From: Jacaranda mimosifolia | Lineage: Eukaryota; Streptophyta; Magnoliopsida; Lamiales; Bignoniaceae | Reading direction: 5' to 3' | Length of the DNA: 64,000 nt | NCBI GenBank assembly: GCA_018894105.1 | Contig: CM032118.1 | Span: 31,972,690 to 32,036,689, forward strand | In this document: positions 12,211-23,299 of the stretch, piece by piece | Layout: every line of letters starts with the position of its first letter | Position numbering within the stretch: the first letter of the stretch is position 1 | Program-made: the position numbers and the translations under genes | Notes under the pieces: generated by a model | Told to the model about the DNA's origin: nothing | The model's input: the letters and a program-made list of their open reading frames with translations, nothing else | Database searches by the model: none

Positions 12211-12492
12211 AAGTCATGTTATATTAATTTCCTCGAGGAGGATTTTCCCAGCAATGATGAATTGAAAGGGGACTTGCGGCTATATATATTGTAAGATCTC
12301 TCAGGATATGCATCCTTGTTTAGCAAGTTTAAGGTTTAGCAACCTTATACAGCAACAGCTGAGTACAATGATAGTGTACCTATGGTCAATGGGAGTGTTC
12401 CACTTAACAAAAGCTCTCAAAATCCACAGATACGTAGGAGCGAGCGTTGAAGATTTCCTCGTCGATGTTTTGAGATTGAAGGGGAATCTTTC

Positions 12493-14036
12493 ATGTATGC
12501 CTCTGTGGATGATGATGAGCCGGCTACATATAAGGAAGCCTTGGCTTCTCTAAATGCTAATAAATTAATAGTTGCTATGAAGGAAGAGATGAGCTCGACG
12601 GCTGAGAATCATGTTTGGGAACTGGTCAATCTTTCACCTGGACGTGAGACCATTGTGAACAAATGGGTTCAAAAGGTTAAATGCAAGTCAGATGGGTCAA
12701 TTGACAAGTATAAAGCTCGTTTTGTGGTGAAAGGCTATACCCAAAAAGAAGGTATAGATTATGATGAGACATTCTCCCCTATGGTGAGATTTACCTCTAT
12801 TCGCCTTATTCTAGCCAAAGTCGCCCATCTTGATTTGGATTTGTTCCAAATAGATTTGAAGACAATATTTCTTAATAGAGAACTGAACGAGGAGATCTAT
12901 ATAGATCAGCTTAAGGGCTTTTAGGAAATGGAACAAGCACATAAAGTATGCCGCCTAAAATGTTCCATTTACGGCCTAAAGCAATCATCTAGGTAGTGGT
13001 ACAATAGATTTCATCAAGCGATTATCTCGATTGGCTTTGTGATAGTCGAGGAAGACCACTGCATGTATGTCAAGAGAAATGGGAGAAGTTTTTTTATTCT
13101 CTCATTATACGTGGACAATATCTTGTTGGCTGGAAATGATATAGAGTTGATTGTCGCCACTCAGAAGTGGTTATCCTTTACTTTTGAGATGAAAGACATG
13201 GGAGAGGTTGAATACATACTTAGTGTAAAGATATACCGAGATCGTTCTAAAAGGCTCTTGAGTTTGTCTCAAGAGACTTACATAAAGATGATCTTAGGAT
13301 GATTTCGTATGCAAAATGCCAACCTTATAGACACACCCATGGACAAGAGTTGTGTTCTTAGCAAAGAATTTTGTCCAAAAATAGTGGAAGAAAAGAAACG
13401 AATGGCTAATGTTCCATATGCAAGCACGGTAAGAAGTCGATGTATGCAATGATGTGCACTCGACCAAACTTGTGCTTTGTAGTTGGAATGGTGAGTAAAT
13501 ATCAAAGCAATCCTGGACCAAAGCATTAGGACATTGTCAAAAAGATACTTAGATATCTGAAACGGACTACTGATCTTGCCTTGTACTACTATGGAGGTAG
13601 TTTGAAGTTGGTGGGGTATAGTGATGCTGATGGGGTAGCGGATAGAGATGAACTCAAATCCACATTGGGATATGAATTTCTCTTGGGAAGCACTGCTATC
13701 ACTTGGTGTAGTAAGAAGCAGCCCTGCGTCTCTCTATCCACCATGGAGGCTAAATACGTTGCTTGTACATCAGCAATCCAAGAAGATATCTAGTTGAGGA
13801 GATTTCCCTAAAGCTTGCGGATTACGCATAATATTGTTGTAGTCTACTATGACAATACAGCTACTTTGGCTTATGCTAAAGATCCCAAATATCATGGGAG
13901 AACTAAGCATATTGATACCACATATCACTTCACTCGTGAAAGTGTTGCACAAGGCTTGGTTATTTTCAGGCATATTTCTACTAGCGATATGATTGTCAAT
14001 ACTTTTACTAAACTATTGCCTCGAAATGTGTTTTAG
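12493..14036 (+). pseudogene. Copia reverse transcriptase and RNase H pseudogene
   Basis: The RT segment starts with the typical ATYKEALAS and WVQKVK blocks (12530-12690), then KARFVVKGYTQKEGIDYDE and FQIDLK. The catalytic motif reads YVDNILLAGND (13108-13140) where active elements have YVDD, so the second catalytic Asp is replaced. RNase H is recognisable at 13590-14000 (YSDADGVADRDE, STMEAKYVA, HIDTTYHF). Stops interrupt the frame near 12922, 13302 and 13793. Confidence 0.82.
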
Positions 14037-14789
14037 AGGCATGTTAGTTGTATTGGATTACATAAAATTTGATTAATGTAGCCTGTACAAACATCTTGAT
14101 CGATTAATAAGATTTGAAGTTCTTATTGACTTTGTTAGTGTACTATGTTATTTGTGAGAAGATGTCACAAAGTTTAGATTGACCTATTCATATGGACAAT
14201 CACCCTAGCACTTTAGTAGCAAGCAAGATGAGACTGCTCATCTTTACACGTGAGATAGCATAGGAGGTTGGAGCATATAGAGTCGCCTTAGCTTATGAGC
14301 TAAGATGAGATCATGAACTGATCGCATAAAGTATGTCCAAACCTTATGGAAGCCAAACATGCGACTATATGTTAGTGTGCATGTCAGATGCTTATGTAGC
14401 GGATGCACTCAAAGTTCGTGTGATGTTTTTTAGAGTGCGATACACCCACTTAAGTGGAAGCTCCATCATAGCATGTATTCATACTAATATGCTTTCAGAC
14501 CAGCTGTGTCAAATGTGTTTTGACATAGTCATAGGCATGGAGACAAATTTGAGAAAGTCAAGCATGCTCTATTTAAAGGATCAAAGATGCTTGCATTGGT
14601 TCAGGGTACAACAAGATTCTGTTGGAATTGTAGTGTCATGTTAGTTTGGTGATTACTTAATAATATGACTCTCCTCTTTTTTTTTTTCTTTTCTCGCTTG
14701 GTTGTACACTCCATTTCCTGTATGAATAAAAGTTGTGAGATTGAGTATCTCAGAGATTGAGATTTGTGAAGAGTATGTCAAATATGTCT
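14037..14789 (+). other. 3' untranslated region of the copia element
   Basis: About 750 bp lie between the end of RNase H and the purine tract. A 103-codon frame at 14333-14644 shows no domain. No internal repeat was seen. Confidence 0.5.
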
Positions 14790-14799
14790 GAGTGGGAGA
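14790..14799 (+). other. Polypurine tract of the copia element
   Basis: GAGTGGGAGA directly precedes the 3' LTR start TGTTGCAATTT. It is the expected plus-strand primer of reverse transcription. Confidence 0.75.
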
Positions 14800-14922
14800 T
14801 GTTGCAATTTGGACCGGGTATTGACCCGTGGATTAAATTAGGTATTAGCCCATGGCCCAAACTAATTGGATCGGATTTTAACCCGTGGTCCAAATAACCA
14901 TCCATATTTGACGAGCTTATTA

Positions 14923-15302
14923 GATAAGCTTCATTAGCTGACTTATGGATAAGCTTCAGCAATTGACCATTTGATAAGCTTCAGTAGCTGACCTTTAGAT
15001 AAGCATCATCAACTGCTTTATAAATAAACTTCAACAGCTGACCATTGGATAAGCTTCAGTAGTTGATCTTTGGATAAGTATCATCAGCTACCTTATGGAT
15101 AAGCTTCAGCAGCTAATATTTGGATAAGCATCATCAGCTACCTTATGAATAAGCTTCAGCAGCTGACCATTGGATAAGCTTCAGTAGTTGACCTTTAAAT
15201 AAGCATCATTAGCTGCCTTAGGGATAAACTTCAGCAGCTGATCATTGGATAAGCTTCACTGACTAAACTTTAGATAAGCATCATCGGCTGACTTATGGAT
15301 AA
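14923..15302 (+). repeat. Tandem array in U3 of the 3' LTR, 25-bp unit (about 15 units)
   Basis: It has the same unit and three-type order as 8411-8685, with about five extra units, including one variant ending AATATTTG. A sixteenth unit continues after the insertion at 16806. Confidence 0.85.
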
Positions 15303-16804
15303 CTGTAGGGGTGACAAAATCGGTTGTAAACCATGGGTCCAACCTAACCCATATGATTTTGGGTTGGGTTGGGTTCCAAAATTTTGAAAATGGGTTTAAG
15401 TGGGTTAAAAATTGGTTTAAGCAATTAATTTAATAAATTAAAAAATAACTTCAAATTAATAATCACAAATTTATATTATTTTTATTTTCTCATTTTTGTC
15501 AAAGTCTCGTAATTTGGGATCATTAATAAGATTTAAATTGAAATAATCATCTTAGACTTAGGTTAGTTGTCTTGAATTTTTTTCTCAAAATATAAATTTT
15601 AATATATGAATAATGTACGAAAGTGATCATAGGAATAAATATTGTATCTACTAATTGAAAATAAATTCTAAATTTAATTTGTTGCTTACCTAATATTGCA
15701 CGTCAATAGTAAGATTGACATACAATTTATATATATTAATTCTTGAAAAATGAAAACTATACAAATTCTTTATTGAAAATTTAATGTACATTTATTGGTG
15801 TGATAGGAGTGGGCGTTCGGATCGAATAGGTCAGGTTTTGGTAGTTCGGATCGGGTACCCAATTTTTTGGATAGTAATTTTGACTACCCAACACTGACCC
15901 AAAATTGTCGAGTACCCGACACTTCGGGTATCCAACATTAGCTATTATTTAAAAATTTAAAAATAAAAAAGAAAGGAAAATGAACTTTGGCCTCAGTTAG
16001 TCAGAGGACTAACAGAGGCCAAGGCCAAAGTTTGGCCACTGTTAACAGCGGCCAAACTTTGGCATCTTTCATATATATATAATATATATTATAATCTATA
16101 ATATATATGGTATATATATAATAAGTATTTTATATATTTAATATATATAGATATACATATATATATGTATTAAAAATATAATATATATATAAAGATAACT
16201 ATAAAAGATCATTATTATATATATTACACATAATATATATCTATTTATATACAAATTAAAGTCAGGTGCCCGAACTACCCAATCAGGTAGGATTTTCTAC
16301 CTGATATCCAACTCGAAATTTTATTCAGGCATCAGGTACTCGACCTGCAATTTTTTTTAAATAAGAAAAATCCGACTCAATCGGATAATATCCGATCGGG
16401 TCGGTACCCGAATTACCCAATCGTAACGCCCATCCCTATATGTGATAATGGTGTCATTTTCTTCAAAAGGATCAATTTTTTTTACAAAATAACTAGAATT
16501 GTAATTAATTATGAATATAATTACATATGAAAAATTAATAAAATAAGTATATAATCTAATAAATATCCCATTATACTATAAAATTTCATATGAATATAAT
16601 ATATGAAAGATATATTAATATTACTATTTTTTTTATTAAGTAAAAAATATATTTTTTTTTTCATTTGGACCCATTTTCATCCCAACCCAACCCAAACCAT
16701 GTTCAACCCACCTACTTAAAATTCATATTGAGTCCACCCATACTGAACCCAATCCAATTGAGCCCAAACCATATCCAACCCAACGCACCCATTTGTCACT
16801 CTTA
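15303..16804. mobile_element. hAT-like non-autonomous element inside the copia 3' LTR
   Basis: The left end reads CTGTAGGGGTGACAAA and the right end TTTGTCACTCTTA, inverted repeats with two differences over 13 bp. ATGGATAA (15295-15302) and CTGGATAA (16805-16812) are candidate 8-bp duplications (7 of 8). This is weakened because GGATAA is part of the LTR tandem unit. Comparison with the 5' LTR confirms an insertion at this point. Inside are AT-rich DNA, GGGTTGGGTTGGG blocks and a second nested element. No transposase is present. Confidence 0.7.
15804..16438. mobile_element. Second hAT-like MITE nested in the first
   Basis: The ends TAGGAGTGGGCGTTCGG and, reversed, TAGGGATGGGCGTTACG form inverted repeats. 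The flanks share TGTGA but no clean 8-bp duplication. Near both ends are repeated GATCGGGTACCC-like and ACCCGA blocks. The middle is an AT microsatellite-rich stretch preceded by the palindrome-like block at 16009-16065. Confidence 0.6.
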
Positions 16805-17256
16805 CTGGATAAGCATAATTGGCTAACTTTTGGATAAAGTCGAAGGGTTTCTTCCTCATTAAGAAATGAAAGCAGCTTTTTTTGTGGGGGCCAACCTTAC
16901 CCTTATAAATAGGGGCCTAAAGTCTTAAAGAGAGAGATACGAAACATATGAGAGAGAAGAGAAGTTCAAAATTCTCAATATCCTAAGCAAATCTCTATAG
17001 TGCTTTCTTGGGTAATCGCCTAGAAATCTAAGGTCTTGGAGTGTGAAAATAACATATTGTTCTAGTAATAATCTATAAGAATGAGGAAACCCTGTTTGAG
17101 TGCATGAAAAGGAGATAAATACATGGGGCGAAGAAATAGAAGGCCGGTAGCCGTGTTGAATCCAATGTGAGCCATCCTTTATTCCATTAATAGGTTTGTT
17201 TTGGCCCATCTAAAGTAACTATGTGTTAATTAATGTGCTCATCTTCCAACAACTAC

Positions 17257-17315
17257 TTTTTCAAATTTTAAAAATGATGGAAATGAAAAATGAGAATAAA
17301 AATAAAACCAAACTC
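17257..17315. mobile_element. Right arm of the Tourist-like MITE split by the copia element
   Basis: The arm ends AAATAAAACCAAACTC, the inverted partner of the left end at 7963, followed by TAA. Most of the MITE lies to the left of the copia insertion. Confidence 0.55.
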
Positions 17316-17318
17316 TAA

Positions 17319-19504
17319 GTGAATCACATTCATATAGAACACTGAATTCAAGCTTTTGAAATTAAATTCGAACTCAAAAAATATCAAATTAAAGTTTGAG
17401 TTCACTTTCAAAATAATTATTTAAGTTAATATGATTATGTTTTATTTATTTAAAAAAAATGTTATTATCTTTTGATCCTTTCATTATTCTTGTTATCGTT
17501 TTGTTATATGTTATGAATTAAGTCATTTTTATTTTTAATTGTAACACCAAACAATTACTATCAGTAGCAAAATTATATAGTGTAAGATAAATTTATAGAG
17601 AATGGGACATTATGGTAATTGGCTTTGAGTCCTTTACCACTTTATAATTTTATATTCTCAGGAAAAATTTTATTGTTAGACAAAATTTTTGTGTGTCATG
17701 GTGCAATCTTAAATTTTATGTGGTATCGAATATTTTTTTTATCAATGGCCGCATCTAGTGTAGTGTAATTCTCTAATTATCAATAAATTAACAAATTCTC
17801 AGAAGTGTTTATCAGCTGCTTAATTTAGATTGGGAACACTCTATTTTTTTGTAGAAATAAAGAATATACTTTCTTTACTTAAATTAGAAATGATTTTATT
17901 TTATTTTATTTTAAAAAAAAAACTGATTTAATTAGTGGCTCTTTGAAAAAGACGTGGATATAAACAAAAGAACATGATTCCCAACCACAAGACCTTCGTA
18001 ATAGAAAAGCATGAATTTGTCTTAGAAGAAATATAATTATATTGCTTTGGCGCCATATGGTTTGCAAAAAGCAATATAGGAATAATTATCGTTCTAAGAA
18101 AATAGTAGGATTAGACTATAATCAAAATGCCTTGAATCTGGCCACTTCTAAAAGCATAGTTACTAAATTTATAAAAAAATTCAAAATATTTATAATATCT
18201 TTGAAAATTTATAAAATGTTATAAAGTATTTAGTAAAATATTTCAAGAGAAGTGCTTATTAAGATAAAAAAAAAAAAACAAGATGTTAGAATTTTAAGTC
18301 ATTTTTAAAAAGAAGTAAGAAGTTTTTAACTTTTTTTTTAAAATTTTAAAGAATTGAATTAATTTTAATCATTAATTATAAATTTTCATTATCAACAACA
18401 TGTAAATTTTAAAATATTATTTATTCAAATATTTTAATAGCTTACTTTAAAAATATGCTAAAATATTTTTGAAGTTTTTTGAAAATATTTTATAAAATAT
18501 AAGAACATCTAATTTTCTTTAAAAAACTCAAGGAAGCACCCTCTTAATTAATTAGAAAGAAAAAGATATCTTGAGGAAAAAAAATAACAACCACATATTC
18601 TAGTATCTTTTTTCCCAATTTGATGAGTTGCTTGTCGAGTAGTCTGAGTGACTGTCTAGTTAGCATATAAGCTGTAATTGAAATCCCATTAGTAACAGTT
18701 AAGTGCTTACATATATATATATATATATATTGAATTTTTATTTAAGGATTTATACCAAAAATACTTAATTTGAAATTAATTATTTTTTAATTAAAAATAA
18801 AATACTAAATATTCAAATGGAAGATCTAAATTAATTACCTATTCAGTATTCAGCAAAAGATAAAAATAAAAGCAAAAGTAATCACCCATTAGACCGCTTT
18901 AGCATCTATGTGGGGTTGTAATTACTAATTAATGGGAAGAATATTTGAGTTTTGTTGTGAATTCCAAGTAGAAAATAATGTGGTTTCATAAGAGTGGGGA
19001 GACAAAGCATTATTATCACCCAATTTGGACTTGACCAAAGCGACAACATTATCATAATTCAAGAATTTTGCAATCCTCATCGGAGACAAACAAAAGTGGG
19101 CAATTATTACCCATCATTATTAATTATCACCATCTCAAATTCTCTATACCTATCAATATAATGAAAGGCACAATTCGTATAATTAGTTCTGTGACGACGT
19201 CTCCAGATCAATTAACCCACCCACCAGTTATATGGTAGTACTTCACACGGAATGAAATTTTCTTCCTTGTGAACAATAATAACAAATAAACAGTAGTCTC
19301 GTCTAGAATTGAACTTCTGGATTGATATATGAAGCTCAAGGAAATTGGTGGTGGTAACTGGTAAGCTTGCAATGCATGCAGTACTGTACGTATTAATTAA
19401 TTAATTAATTAGTTCTCATTAATTGTGGGTTTTAATTAATTGGTACAATTTTCATGTAATAATTAATTTGTTAATTAGGCTAGGCTGCATGCAGAGAAGG
19501 GAAA
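17319..19504. other. AT-rich intergenic DNA upstream of the His/Asp-rich protein gene
   Basis: The 2.2 kb has no supported gene; the longest frame (60 codons at 18042) has no recognisable features. A (TA)n run lies at 18711-18731. The last 150 bp before 19505 contain TTAATTAATTAATTAATTAG and TGCATGCA motifs and should include the promoter, but I cannot place a TATA box with confidence. Confidence 0.5.
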
Positions 19505-19510
19505 ATGAAC

Positions 19511-19543
<33 letters not shown>

Positions 19544-20323
19544 TTTTCTCTTACATCAATTGTAATTCGTGTCTTTAGAGCCTCGTTGCTATATGTTGCT
19601 CTTGTTTCGACTTTCTATGTCCATTTTTCTTTCTCTCTTCTTCCTCTTTTATTGTGGGTAGTGGTCGTCTCCTCTTTTCTATTTTTCAACCTCAGATTGA
19701 TCATATACAACAAAATGAGCACTAGCACTACTGCTGCTAGTTATGATGATGATGATGACAGATTATTTGTACAAGCTGCAAAGAAGCTGCTGCAGCCTGA
19801 GAACCAGGTTATTAAGCTGCAATATGAAGAAGATGACAACGTTAATCTAATTCATCAATCCGCCCAAATTGAGAAAGACCAGAATGTACTGTTTGGGTTT
19901 GATTCGATACATTCTGATCGCGTGGACCGGAAAAGTGATCAGAACAAGTCTAATCAGTTTCGTCCTTCCGACGACGACGATGATGATGATGATGATGATG
20001 ATACCTTTTTAGCTTCGTCTTTGAGCATAAGTTTATGCGACGATGACGAATCGGAGGATGCTGCAGAGGAAGACTACCTTATTGAAATACCCCTACCGGA
20101 GCCGACGGTGAGTTCGGAGGATCATAAGAAGAGGCATAAGTTGAAGACAGAATTGTCGGAATTAGTGCCAGATCAATATCCTGTTTCGCAATCGCAGCAA
20201 CAAGGTGGGCTTGAGGATTTCCTTTCAGATATTAATGAGATGAGTGGGGAAGAGAATCTAATTGAGATTGATATTTCAATGGGCTCAATTAGACAATCTT
20301 CGGGGTGTGAGATTACAACCTGA
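19505..20323 (+). CDS. Membrane-anchored acidic protein with His11 and Asp11 runs, 272 residues
   Basis: One uninterrupted frame runs from ATG 19505 to the stop ending at 20323. Residues 3-13 are eleven histidines encoded only by CAT. Residues about 16-68 are two hydrophobic stretches (VIRVFRASLLYVALVSTFYV and LLPLLLWVVVVSSFLFF), likely a membrane hairpin. The remaining 200 residues are polar and acidic, with an eleven-Asp run (around 19970-20002), EEDYLIEIPLPEP, a basic KKRHKLK patch and a C-terminal ENLIEIDISMGSI block. This layout of short N-terminal membrane segments, an acidic disordered tail and a conserved LIEIDISMGSI end looks like a plant-specific family of unknown role. A later ATG at 19714 would remove the membrane part. 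No catalytic motif is present. Confidence 0.72.
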
Positions 20324-20431
20324 TTGATTAATTATTTGGCTTTGTTAAAACTGACCTGCTTCTTCTTCATCCATCATCAATACCATTAGGTAGTACTGGC
20401 ACTTTATCAATCTTCTTTCTTTCTTTCTTTA

Positions 20432-20464
<33 letters not shown>

Positions 20465-21522
20465 GGTAATGTAAGTCATTTCTTTCCCTTTTTTACATTA
20501 TGGAAATATAATTAATTAATTGTTATGCTTCAAAAAAAAAAAAATATATATATATATATATAATTATTTGTTTATCAAAACTTCACTATTTCCACTACCT
20601 TCTCACCATTCCAGGCATTGGATTTATGTTTATTATCCTTTCAATTGGGGAATGATTTGAGCTCGGGATTCAACTATTTAAAGTCGAGAGTTCAGCGTTT
20701 GTTATTGAGATGACGTAGGTGGGTTAATTGGACTAAAACCTTTAAGACCTAAAATCACAACAAAATAATAGTGATCATCTAGTGGTATTTGGTCAAAGGA
20801 TATAAGTCTTGTACATAAAGTATAAAATTAGAGATTTGAATCTAATAAATTTTTAATGTATGTATATATAAATAAAATAAAATAATAGTGATCGAAATGG
20901 TATGATGTCGTCCTAATAAAAACATTAATTCTGACACTTGATCAAAATGATGAAAGTAATAGTAGAGACTAAAGTGGACAAAATTTAAGTTGTATCCCTC
21001 TAAATATGGTGGGCATTGAATATTTATATTGGAGTGTTATTTGACAAGACATGGCATAACTTAGAGCGTCCGAATTCACATGAGCCAATTATGAAAATAT
21101 ATCCTAATTAACAAAGAGGCGGATCCTAGACCAATAAAAAGGACATACTGGAGTGGAAATCTATCCATAAACTCATTACAAAGGTATCACACTCTTAATT
21201 TTAAAATAGAATTTAAATTTAATTGTGTGAAATTAGCTAATGTTAAACTTTATGATCTGGGATGATCAAAGAGATTAATCAGAATAGTCCTATTTATATT
21301 TCTCTGATCCCAAGGATACGATGAACAGTGAATTTTAGGGTAGGAAATTCAAAATTAAACGAGTATAAGGTTAGAGGTCGTTGGCTATGTTGAGCTAATG
21401 TAGATAATATGGTCGTATTATCCAAAAAATCCCTTTTTTGATATGGTAACTAGGGTATTCACAATGGTGGGTTCGTACAAACGTCTAGCATCAATCTCGA
21501 TGAGACCGATAGGATGGTGACA
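20324..21522. other. 3' flank and intergenic DNA
   Basis: It contains a T-rich run of about 30 bp at 20432-20463, (TA)n at 20545-20562 and unremarkable AT-rich DNA. No gene or bounded repeat was seen. Confidence 0.5.
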
Positions 21523-21531
21523 CTTGTATTT

Positions 21532-22635
21532 GGGGATATTTACAAGTAATCCCCCTGTGTTAAAAAAAATGAACAAATTACCTCCCTATGAAAAAAAAAT
21601 AGACAAAGAACACACTCATATTTTAAAAAATCATGCAACGAACCCTCCTGAGAGCATGGGTGTAGGACACGCACCCGTGCATGCATCTAGGCTTAAATTT
21701 TTCTATATAAAAAGATAATTATGTCCTTATTTATCAACCGTTGGATATTCTTTTAAAAAATTAACGGTCTAAATCAAATCATATTATTTTTTTAAAAATA
21801 TATATATAAAAAATATATTATATACAATATAATATATTATCATATATATAATGTGTATATATATTATATATGTGTATATATATGTATATATTATATGCAA
21901 GTATATATATTATATGTATCACTATCCCTCCACCGGCGGCCACCACCGACAGTCGCCCGCAGAGGCAGCCTCCATGGCTGCTCGTAGAGGGGCGGCCATG
22001 GCCGTTGGCAGGTAAGATGGGGTGGGGTGGGGATATAAAATGTAATATAAAATGTTTATTTATAAATATATACATAAATATATTTATGTTTATTATATTA
22101 TATACTTTATATTTATTGTATAATATATATATAAATAAAAAACAATAAATTAGAAAGATGAAAATAAAAAAAGTTAAAAATAGTTTTAAAATTTAACAAA
22201 AATGTATAAAGGAGATGAATATTATATTCATAAAATAAAAATAAAAGTTATTTTAATTTTATAAATAAATTTATATATGTATAAAATGAGAATATATGAA
22301 ATAATGATCAATTTATATGGATGTATAAAATGAGAAATATATGAAATAATGGAAGAAAAGAGAAATGAGAAATAAAAAGAAAAGAAAAGAATGAAAGAAA
22401 AAAAAATAATAATAGAAGGTTATTTAAATTGAATTGAAAATATATTAAATGATTAAGGGTAAATTAGTATTTTCATATTAAAATTATGTTAAATGGACAA
22501 CAAATGAGAAGGAGGAGGTGGTGTGCGTAGTTTTTTAAAACAGATGGAGGTGTATTAAACATTTATTTTTAATAGGAGAGTAAATTGCCTATTTTTTAAA
22601 ACACAGGGGGGGGGGGGGTAAATTGCTATTAGCCC
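21532..22635. mobile_element. MULE-like non-autonomous element B
   Basis: A perfect 9-bp duplication CTTGTATTT flanks it (21523-21531 and 22636-22644). The left end GGGGATATTTACAAGTAATC and the right end, reversed, GGGGCTAATAGCAATTTACC form terminal inverted repeats that continue into CCCCCTGTGTT. Like element A it has an AT-rich body and a GC-rich core (about 21920-22035) that ends GGCAGGTAAGATGGGGTGGG. It also shares a CAACCGTTGGAT block with A (CAACCGTTAGAT in A). No transposase is present. Confidence 0.8.
22608..22619 (+). repeat. Poly-G tract in the right end of element B
   Basis: Twelve or so consecutive G lie within the terminal inverted repeat, where the left end has CCCCC. This is an expanded version of a terminal motif. 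Confidence 0.7.
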
Positions 22636-22644
22636 CTTGTATTT

Positions 22645-23299
22645 GCATCAACGACTAGAAGCACAAGTCGTGAGTTGGGTCAGACATCAAGTCAAGTCAA
22701 CCCAAATAAAAATGTGCAGATTTTCTGTTCTGTTGGCCATTGCTTGGTGATTTTAGTTACTTACCTATATCACTAATTTTCCTATTTCTTGATGTGTGTT
22801 TATAAGGATAAAGAAGTAAATTTGTAGATCGCACATGGGAGGTTCATCCTTCCCACGTTTTCTAAAATGTTGATTTTTTATTTTCTTTACAAGTGACTTG
22901 ATCTCCATCATTGAATCTGAATAGGCAACTAACTTTAACTGTCGGATTCCTATTGTCTTTTCCATCTTAGTCATTCAACCCAAATGTTCTTCGAAGTGGA
23001 ACCACAATTTTATCTCCACAAATTTACTGGCCTTTCATAGCAACAATTTGCAAGTTCGTGTACAATCCCATCCAACTAAGGCAACCAACACTCATTAGAT
23101 AATAATTCTTTTCTTTATTCATAATATCGCAAGCAGTTTTAGGACGTCCTATAGCAACTTTAGTTGGTAGCACCACTTCATCTCGTAGATTTTATTTTTT
23201 TAATATTTTGTAGAGATCGCAGGAAAGAGCCCGCAATAGGTCATTCATAAGGAGGAACTACAAGTCTAATTGAAATGATAATAATAGTGTTCGAGATAT
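22645..23299. other. Unassigned sequence
   Basis: No supported gene. A 69-codon frame on the - strand (22765-22974) lacks recognisable features. The segment borders the decayed Transposase_28-like region and may belong to the same retroelement. Confidence 0.35.

Larger units (their letters stand above)
8276..17251 (+). mobile_element. Ty1/copia LTR retrotransposon, decayed, with nested insertions
   Basis: The element is flanked by the 5-bp duplication ACTAC (8271-8275 and 17252-17256). Order: 5' LTR 8276-9107, PBS, GAG, protease, integrase, reverse transcriptase, RNase H, purine tract, 3' LTR 14800-17251. Integrase before RT is the diagnostic copia order. Every domain carries stops or frameshifts, and the integrase and RT motifs are altered, so it is not autonomous. 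The 3' LTR is longer than the 5' LTR because it holds a hAT-like insertion (15303-16804) and about five more tandem units. Confidence 0.92.
14800..17251 (+). repeat. 3' LTR of the copia element, with insertion
   Basis: This copy begins TGTTGCAATTTGGACC and ends CTTCCAACA. It is interrupted at 15303-16804 by a hAT-like element. TATAAATA lies at 16904-16911. The U3 tandem array has about 16 units before and after the insertion, against 11 in the 5' LTR. Confidence 0.88.

Noticed and set aside
19505..19541. His11 at a protein start, suggesting a vector His-tag
   Set aside because: It is a CAT microsatellite in natural AT-rich plant DNA, without vector sequence, protease site or cloning sites; the frame continues into a natural-looking membrane protein.
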